Shown here piece after piece: positions 6,783 through 11,035 of a stretch of 11,035 nucleotides of DNA (its first letter is position 1; each line of letters starts with the position of its first letter). The notes under the pieces are model-generated. The model saw only the letters and a program-made list of their open reading frames with translations. It was not told where the DNA came from and ran no database searches. The stretch spans positions 1 to 11,035 of the forward strand of contig JADLDQ010000381.1 in the NCBI GenBank assembly GCA_020846575.1, given 5' to 3'. This stretch comes from Burkholderiales bacterium. GTDB taxonomy: Bacteria > Pseudomonadota > Gammaproteobacteria > Burkholderiales > SG8-39. A program made the position numbers and the translations under genes.

Positions 6783-6796
6783 TTGATCTGCGTCAA
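6783..6796. promoter_or_regulatory. FNR/ANR/DNR-type binding box (TTGAT-N4-GTCAA)
   Basis: TTGATCTGCGTCAA matches the CRP/FNR-family consensus TTGAT-N4-ATCAA at 9 of 10 specified positions. It lies in the divergent region between the second receptor gene and the MFS gene. FNR-type regulators respond to lack of oxygen, and DNR/NNR types to nitric oxide. For the receptor-nitrilase side the box sits near -42 and would activate. For the MFS side it overlaps the TTGATC of a possible -35 and could repress. The regulator is not encoded in the window. Confidence 0.6.
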
Positions 6797-6810
6797 TCAT
6801 TGGAGATACT
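6783..6810 (+). promoter_or_regulatory. Possible promoter of the MFS gene, overlapping the FNR-type box
   Basis: TTGATC (6783-6788, 4 of 6) and GATACT (6805-6810, 4 of 6) are spaced by 16 bp. The transcript would begin near 6817, about 48 nt before the ATG at 6865. The -35 shares bases with the FNR-type box, so binding there would compete with RNA polymerase. The match is modest. Confidence 0.3.
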
Positions 6811-6864
6811 CCCGGGCAGTGCGCAGACTGCAATGGGGACGGCAAACCAGATGATGCACCCGGT

Positions 6865-8037
6865 ATGAAGCCGATCGCTGCGCCGCTCGCCATCGCCCTG
6901 TGCAACATGGTGGCGATGCGCTCGAGCAAGGTGCTGCTGCCGCTTTTCGCCATCGACCTGGGCACGCCCGTTGCCGTCATCGGGATGCTGGTGGCGAGCA
7001 TTTCGCTTCTGCCCCTGTTCCTGTCCATCTACGCGGGGCGCGTGTCCGATCGCATGGGTATCCGCCTGCCGATGCTGGCGGGCGGGGCGGGCGTGGCGCT
7101 CGCGATGGCGGTTCCCTACTTCGCGCCCAGCCTGTGGGGATTGTTCGCCTCGGCGATCCTGCTGGGCACGGCGAACATCTTCTACGCCGTTTCCATGCAG
7201 CACTGGATCGGCCTGCTGGGTGTGACGCCCGAGGCGCGCACTCGGAACTACGGCACCTACTCCATGGCGGTTTCTGCCGGCGCGTTCCTCGGCCCGATGG
7301 TCGCAGGTTTCGGTATCGATCGCGTCGGCTACGCGCATGCCTATCTCATCTGCATGTTGTTCCCGCTCGCGGGGTTCCTCGCCAACCTGTTCGCCGGGAG
7401 TCCGCGGCCGGGTGCGCAGGCCAGGCCCGAGGGCAAAGCAGCGGGCACGGTCACGGATCTGCTGCGCGTGCCCGAGCTGCGGCGCATCCTGATCACCGGC
7501 GGAATTCTCCTGACCGGTATCGACCTGTTCGAGTTCTACATGCCGGTCTACACGCGCGGCATCGGCCTTTCGGCCTCGGTGATCGGCGTGATCGTCTCGA
7601 TGTACTCGGTGGCGGCTTTCCTGGTTCGCGCCGCGATCCCGATCCTGGTGCGCTGGAAGGGCGAGGAACAACTCTTGACGCGCTGCCTGGCATTCGGCGC
7701 GCTGGCCTACCTGGCGGTGCCTTTTCTGGAGAATCCGTGGCTCCTGGGCGGGGTGGCCGCGATACTGGGCCTGTGCATGGGCTGCGGCCAGCCGCTCACG
7801 ATATCGATCATCTATGACCGCTCCCCGGCCGGCCGTACGGGCGAGGCGCTCGGCATCCGTCTCACCGCGAACAACATCACGCACATCGGCGTGCCCGCGG
7901 CGTTCGGCGCGATGGGTGCGGCGCTGGGCGTGTCGCCCGTCTTCTGGATCGTCGCCGCGCTGCTCGGTGCGGGCGCGCTGTACGGCAGCAGCGCACGAGA
8001 CGGCGCGGCGGGCGGTGCGCCGCGCGCCGGCGAGTGA
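6865..8037 (+). CDS. Major facilitator superfamily (MFS) transporter
   Basis: This is an inner-membrane transporter of 390 residues with about twelve hydrophobic helices in two halves, split by a polar loop near residues 178-198 (SPRPGAQARPEGKAAG). The first half carries the MFS motif-A signature between helices 2 and 3 (GRVSDRMGIR, about residues 58-67). The second half has a degenerate counterpart (PAGRTGEALGIR) between helices 10 and 11. The start at 6865 is the first in-frame ATG and gives a full first helix, but its ribosome-binding site is poor. It is divergent from the receptor-nitrilase unit and convergent with the molybdenum enzyme, 69 bp apart at the stops. The substrate is unknown. 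Context suggests import or efflux of an organic acid or related metabolite, which is inference. Confidence 0.9.
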   Translation: MKPIAAPLAIALCNMVAMRSSKVLLPLFAIDLGTPVAVIGMLVASISLLPLFLSIYAGRVSDRMGIRLPMLAGGAGVALAMAVPYFAPSLWGLFASAILLGTANIFYAVSMQHWIGLLGVTPEARTRNYGTYSMAVSAGAFLGPMVAGFGIDRVGYAHAYLICMLFPLAGFLANLFAGSPRPGAQARPEGKAAGTVTDLLRVPELRRILITGGILLTGIDLFEFYMPVYTRGIGLSASVIGVIVSMYSVAAFLVRAAIPILVRWKGEEQLLTRCLAFGALAYLAVPFLENPWLLGGVAAILGLCMGCGQPLTISIIYDRSPAGRTGEALGIRLTANNITHIGVPAAFGAMGAALGVSPVFWIVAALLGAGALYGSSARDGAAGGAPRAGE

Positions 8038-8106
8038 ACCCCGGCCAGGTGCCGCTCGCGCCCGGGAGGGACTTCGCGGCCGCGCCGCCGCCGCGCCCGG
8101 GTCGAG
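8038..8106. other. Short convergent gap with GC-rich repeats
   Basis: The 69 bp between the two stops hold CCCGGG at 8061-8066 and 8096-8101, each within the direct repeat CGCGCCCGGG, and a 10-bp palindrome CGCGGCCGCG at 8075-8084. The two CCCGGG copies could pair as a stem with a 29-nt loop. No T-run is present, so a terminator is not supported. Confidence 0.3.
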
Positions 8107-10689
8107 CTATTCGGCGCTCGTCACCTTGACGCGCACGCAAAGATCGAGGTTGAGGTTCACGGGGCTCGAGTGCGCCCAGTCGATCTCCAGCAGCTCGTTG
8201 AAGAACACCCCCTTGCCCTTCGCGACCGGCATACCGTCGCTCCAGTGCCCGGCGCAGGCGCCGATGCCGAGCCCTTCCGGATGGATCGCCTGGGTGAGCC
8301 TGATGCGCCCCTTGACCCTTCGCCCTTTCTCGTTCTCCACCCAGACGAGCTGCCCGTCTCGCAGGCCCTTTTTCGCGCCGGTACCGGCATTGACGGCGAT
8401 CGCGTAGGAGAACGGGTCGAGCTGCGCCACCTCGTCCAGCCAAGGGTTCTCCATGGTGTAGCTGTTGGTGTGGATGGTGTCGCGGTAATAGAACCCGTAG
8501 AGGTCGAAGCCGGGCGCCGTGCAGCCGTGCGCTGGGCACGGAAGGAAGTCGGGCAGGGGTTCGTAGTATTCACGGGGGATCTTCAGTCCGCGCGGCGCCG
8601 TGATCGCCTCGATCTTGTCGGCGACGCCCACCATGAATTCCCAGTAGATCGGCACGCGCACATCGATGAAGTGGCGCCAGTAGACCTCCTCGACCTTCTT
8701 GGGCCACTTGACGACGCCGTTGTGCCTGAACCAGTCGAGCCCCTTGTCCGGACCGAAGCTGTTCCTGAGATCGCGGTCGCAGATCTCCTCGTAGCTGTAG
8801 CGGCGGCCGCGCTCGAGCGCGTAGGGCGGCCCGAGGTCCATCATCGCGTTGTAGGCCGCGTTGAGCTCCGCGCGAAAGCCGGCGCGATCGGCGATCTCCA
8901 GCAGCACGTCGGCGCAGCGCCGCTGCTCGCCCACGGGCGGCAGCACCGGCTGGCGTATCGGCCAGCACCACTCGCCCATCCCGGCCGGGTGTCCGAAGAT
9001 GAAGGGAAAGTTCGAGCGCGAATCGAAGGACTGCAGGAAGCCGCAGTCGGGAAGCACGATGTCGGCGAAGTTCGAGGTCTCGTTCAGGTACAGGTCGAAC
9101 GACACCATGAACCTGATCTTCGCGAGTGAATTCGCGACCGTTTCGCTGTTGCCGACCGACATCACGAGGTTGCAGCCGAAGTTGAGCAGCGCCTCGATGC
9201 GGTAGGGCAGCTCGAACTTGTCCCAGATTTCCTCCTGGTCGGTGGAATTCAGGAACGGCGAGATCATGCCCATGACGAACAGGTCGGTGAGACCGATGTG
9301 CTCGGGCATGCGCGGCTCGGGAATGGGATAGGGATGGTGAAACCCCATCCACATGCCCGCCTTCATCAAGCCGTCGGGATCGGCGCTCGGCTGGTAGCGC
9401 AGCTTGCCGGTGCCCGGGTATCCCGCACACGCCGGGTTGAAGCCCAGGCATGCGCCGACGACGTCGGCCGCGCCGGCGAGCTGGTTGAGCAGATCGACGG
9501 CGAGAAAGTTGTACACCGAGTTCATGTGCCCCTGCGAGCCGCGGAACGCGATCGCCGCGACCGGCCGGTAGGCAAGCGACACGCCGTCGATCACGATCGT
9601 GCTGCCCACGCGCGCTTCGGTGGCGAACTCGGTGCCGAGCCGGCGCACCGTGGCCGCGGGAACGGTGGAAACCGCCTGAGCCCACTCGGGCGTGAATTTC
9701 CTCAGATGCTGCCTGAGCGCCTGGAACGCCGGCCGGCACGAAACCCCGGCGACGGCGAACTCGCCTTCGAGCGCCATCGCCCCGGAGTCCACCTCGGCGA
9801 AACAACGCGCGCTCCCGGACACAAGGTCCCAGACGAGCGGGCGGCCCGAAGCGGGGTCGCGAAGGTAGCGCTTGTCGGGGCCGACGAGATAGGGCGCGTT
9901 GGTCTTCGAACGCAGGTAGGGGGCGTCGTATACGCCGAGCTCGTTCACCATGACGTTGCACATGGCAAGGGCGAGCGCCGCATCGGTGCCGACGCGCAGC
10001 GGCACCCATTCGCTCGCCTTGGCCGCCGCGCCGTTGCACATCGGGTCCACCACCACCATCTTCATGCCGCGCGCTCGCGCTTCGGCTGCCAGACCGACGT
10101 TCGAGTTCGAGACGTGACCGGCCGAATGCCCCTTGGATGCGCCGAAATACACGGCGTAGTTGCAGTGGGCGAAATCGGGAACGATCGACCAGGACGCGTG
10201 CATGATGCCGCTGATGAGGTGCGCGCCGTTGCCGCAGTGCAAGCCGCCGCCGGCGGTCGACAGGTTCGGGGTGCCGAACGCCCTGAGGAAGGTCGCGAAC
10301 GGATAGCGGCTGGCGGTGACCGACGTGGTGCGGTGGATGAGGAGCTTGCGCGGGTCCTCGGCGCGCACGCGCCCGAGCACGCCGGCGATCTCGTCGAGCG
10401 CCTCGTCCCAGCCGATCGCCTTCCACCCCGGGTCCTGGTCCAGGCCCTTTCTCGGATTGGTGCGCCTGAGCGGCACGGTGAGCCGGTTGGGGTCGTAGTG
10501 CGACATCAGCCCGGCGACGCCCTTGCCGCAGAGCCGGCCCTTGCCGATCACGCTCGCGGGATTGCCCTCGATCTTCACCACCGTGTCGCCGACGCGGTGC
10601 GCCAGGATCGAGCAGCTGCCGTAGCACAGCGCGCACGACGACGGCAGCCAGGCCTCACCCCGGTCGAGACTCGCCTGCTGGGTCTGCAT
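8107..10689 (-). CDS. Molybdopterin (bis-MGD) oxidoreductase, DMSO reductase family, with N-terminal [4Fe-4S] site
   Basis: This 860-residue catalytic subunit binds a Mo- or W-bis-molybdopterin cofactor. The cluster motif is C19-x2-C22-x3-C26-x27-C54, followed by GKG with K56, the conserved Lys for electron passage. The large pterin-binding domain follows. FGTPN at 138-142 and C152 (GGLHCGNG) mark the expected metal-ligand region, so the ligand is probably Cys; this is assigned by motif position, not alignment. The final 120 or so residues are the dinucleotide-binding domain (NPWLDEVAQL, GLRDGQLVWVENEKG). There is no twin-arginine signal, so it is likely cytoplasmic. No iron-sulfur, membrane or chaperone subunit is nearby. 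It lies 46 bp after a receptor gene, probably as one operon. Its ribosome-binding site is weak. Relatives include formate dehydrogenases, thiosulfate/polysulfide reductases and the non-redox acetylene hydratase; which reaction applies cannot be told. Confidence 0.9.
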   Translation of the reverse strand: MQTQQASLDRGEAWLPSSCALCYGSCSILAHRVGDTVVKIEGNPASVIGKGRLCGKGVAGLMSHYDPNRLTVPLRRTNPRKGLDQDPGWKAIGWDEALDEIAGVLGRVRAEDPRKLLIHRTTSVTASRYPFATFLRAFGTPNLSTAGGGLHCGNGAHLISGIMHASWSIVPDFAHCNYAVYFGASKGHSAGHVSNSNVGLAAEARARGMKMVVVDPMCNGAAAKASEWVPLRVGTDAALALAMCNVMVNELGVYDAPYLRSKTNAPYLVGPDKRYLRDPASGRPLVWDLVSGSARCFAEVDSGAMALEGEFAVAGVSCRPAFQALRQHLRKFTPEWAQAVSTVPAATVRRLGTEFATEARVGSTIVIDGVSLAYRPVAAIAFRGSQGHMNSVYNFLAVDLLNQLAGAADVVGACLGFNPACAGYPGTGKLRYQPSADPDGLMKAGMWMGFHHPYPIPEPRMPEHIGLTDLFVMGMISPFLNSTDQEEIWDKFELPYRIEALLNFGCNLVMSVGNSETVANSLAKIRFMVSFDLYLNETSNFADIVLPDCGFLQSFDSRSNFPFIFGHPAGMGEWCWPIRQPVLPPVGEQRRCADVLLEIADRAGFRAELNAAYNAMMDLGPPYALERGRRYSYEEICDRDLRNSFGPDKGLDWFRHNGVVKWPKKVEEVYWRHFIDVRVPIYWEFMVGVADKIEAITAPRGLKIPREYYEPLPDFLPCPAHGCTAPGFDLYGFYYRDTIHTNSYTMENPWLDEVAQLDPFSYAIAVNAGTGAKKGLRDGQLVWVENEKGRRVKGRIRLTQAIHPEGLGIGACAGHWSDGMPVAKGKGVFFNELLEIDWAHSSPVNLNLDLCVRVKVTSAE

Positions 10690-10717
10690 GCGGGTTCGCT
10701 TTCTCGATGCGGGAGGT

Positions 10718-10749
10718 CGCTATTGCGCTTTCACGCTATTGCGCTTTCA
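10718..10749. repeat. Perfect 16-bp tandem duplication at a gene's stop codon
   Basis: CGCTATTGCGCTTTCA occurs twice without a gap (10718-10733 and 10734-10749). Read on the minus strand, the unit contains the final Lys-Ala-Gln codons and TAG stop of the upstream receptor gene. The second copy therefore repeats the 3' end of that gene just after its stop. It is probably a recent slippage duplication in the spacer before the molybdenum enzyme gene. Confidence 0.85.
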
Positions 10750-11035
10750 TGTTCGCGGCCCGCATCACGGCGGTGTAGCGCTTCGTATCGATGCTCAGCT
10801 GCGCGGCGAGCTGCTCTGGGGTCGAGCCGCCCGGGACCAGGTCGAGCGCCGCCAGGCGCGCGCGCACGTCGGGAAGCTGCAGGCTCATCACGATCTGCTC
10901 TTGCAGCCTGGTGACCGCATCGCGGGGAGTGCCGGCGGGAGCGAACAGGCCGAGCCAGCCCACCATCTCGAAGCCCGGCAGACCCGATTCGTCGACCGTG
11001 GGAATGTCCGGGTACAGCGGGCTCCTGGTGAGCGA
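10736..11035 (-). CDS. Bug/TctC-family periplasmic solute receptor (third), C-terminal part only
   Basis: The frame is open to the right edge, so only the last 99 residues are seen. They read SPLYPDIPTVDESGLPGFE, then GWLGLFAPAGTP and PDVRARLAALDLVPGG, ending MRAANMKAQ. The P-D-I-P-T-V-x-E-x-G-x-P-G-F motif and the W-x-G-L-F-A-P-A-G-T-P segment are standard for the C-terminal lobe of Bug receptors. The signal peptide and ligand-side Asp lie outside the window. It sits 46 bp upstream of the molybdenum oxidoreductase on the same strand, so the two are likely co-transcribed and the receptor may collect that enzyme's substrate. The final codons lie within a 16-bp tandem duplication. Confidence 0.88.
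   Translation of the reverse strand, partial: SLTRSPLYPDIPTVDESGLPGFEMVGWLGLFAPAGTPRDAVTRLQEQIVMSLQLPDVRARLAALDLVPGGSTPEQLAAQLSIDTKRYTAVMRAANMKAQ

Noticed and set aside
6793..7884. A 363-codon minus-strand frame over the MFS gene
   Set aside because: It is very rich in Arg, His, Gln and Glu with no domain, and is antisense to a clear 12-helix transporter.
8057..8101. Possible bidirectional terminator between the convergent MFS and molybdenum enzyme genes
   Set aside because: The only stem is the self-complementary CCCGGG pair with a long loop and no T-run on either strand.
9298..10914. A 538-codon open frame on the + strand
   Set aside because: It is antisense to the well-supported molybdenum enzyme. 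It is rich in Arg, His, Ala and Gly, typical of shadow frames in GC-rich DNA, and has no recognisable domain.
1..11035. CRISPR array, tRNA, rRNA, insertion sequence, phage or toxin-antitoxin genes
   Set aside because: I looked on both strands and saw no regularly spaced repeats, no RNA gene signatures, no transposase or integrase motifs and no small paired toxin-antitoxin frames.

Overview
The window is GC-rich DNA with tightly packed genes. Its content points to a betaproteobacterium, probably of the order Burkholderiales. There are three Bug/TctC-type periplasmic solute receptors in 11 kb, a family greatly expanded in that group, and one surface or secreted protein with a PEP-CTERM-like tail. 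No rRNA, tRNA, CRISPR array, transposase or phage gene was seen. The genus is not identifiable from what is here.

Layout. (1) Positions 1-881, + strand: the 3' part of a beta-lactamase-fold serine hydrolase, cut by the left edge. (2) 882-1408: no intact gene. It holds a minus-strand reading frame with a perfect Shine-Dalgarno sequence that looks broken by frameshifts, a 7-bp inverted repeat, and a sigma70-like promoter for the next gene. (3) 1409-3274, +: an exported 621-residue protein with repeated motifs and a VPGT-type PEP-CTERM-like C-terminus. (4) 3260-6719, minus: Bug receptor, nitrilase, second Bug receptor (in transcription order: 5727-6719, 4583-5680, 3260-4240). The last gene has its own good promoter in a 342-bp gap. 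(5) 6720-6864: a divergent control region with an FNR/ANR-type box (TTGAT-N4-GTCAA). It is placed at about -42 from a candidate promoter for the Bug-nitrilase unit. (6) 6865-8037, +: a 12-helix MFS transporter. (7) 8107-11035, minus: a third Bug receptor, cut by the right edge, followed 46 bp later by an 860-residue [4Fe-4S]/molybdenum bis-MGD oxidoreductase with no visible partner subunit.

How the genes may work together (inference): this looks like accessory catabolism. The two Bug receptors around the nitrilase would capture a small organic acid or nitrile-related compound, the nitrilase-superfamily enzyme would hydrolyse a C-N bond, and the MFS protein would move a substrate or product. 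The FNR-type box and the molybdenum enzyme both fit use under low oxygen. No TctA/TctB membrane partners for the receptors lie in the window. I found no clearly new defence or mobile system. The items most worth a second look are the FNR box, the stand-alone molybdenum enzyme, the nitrilase between two receptors, and the broken minus-strand frame at 885-1248.
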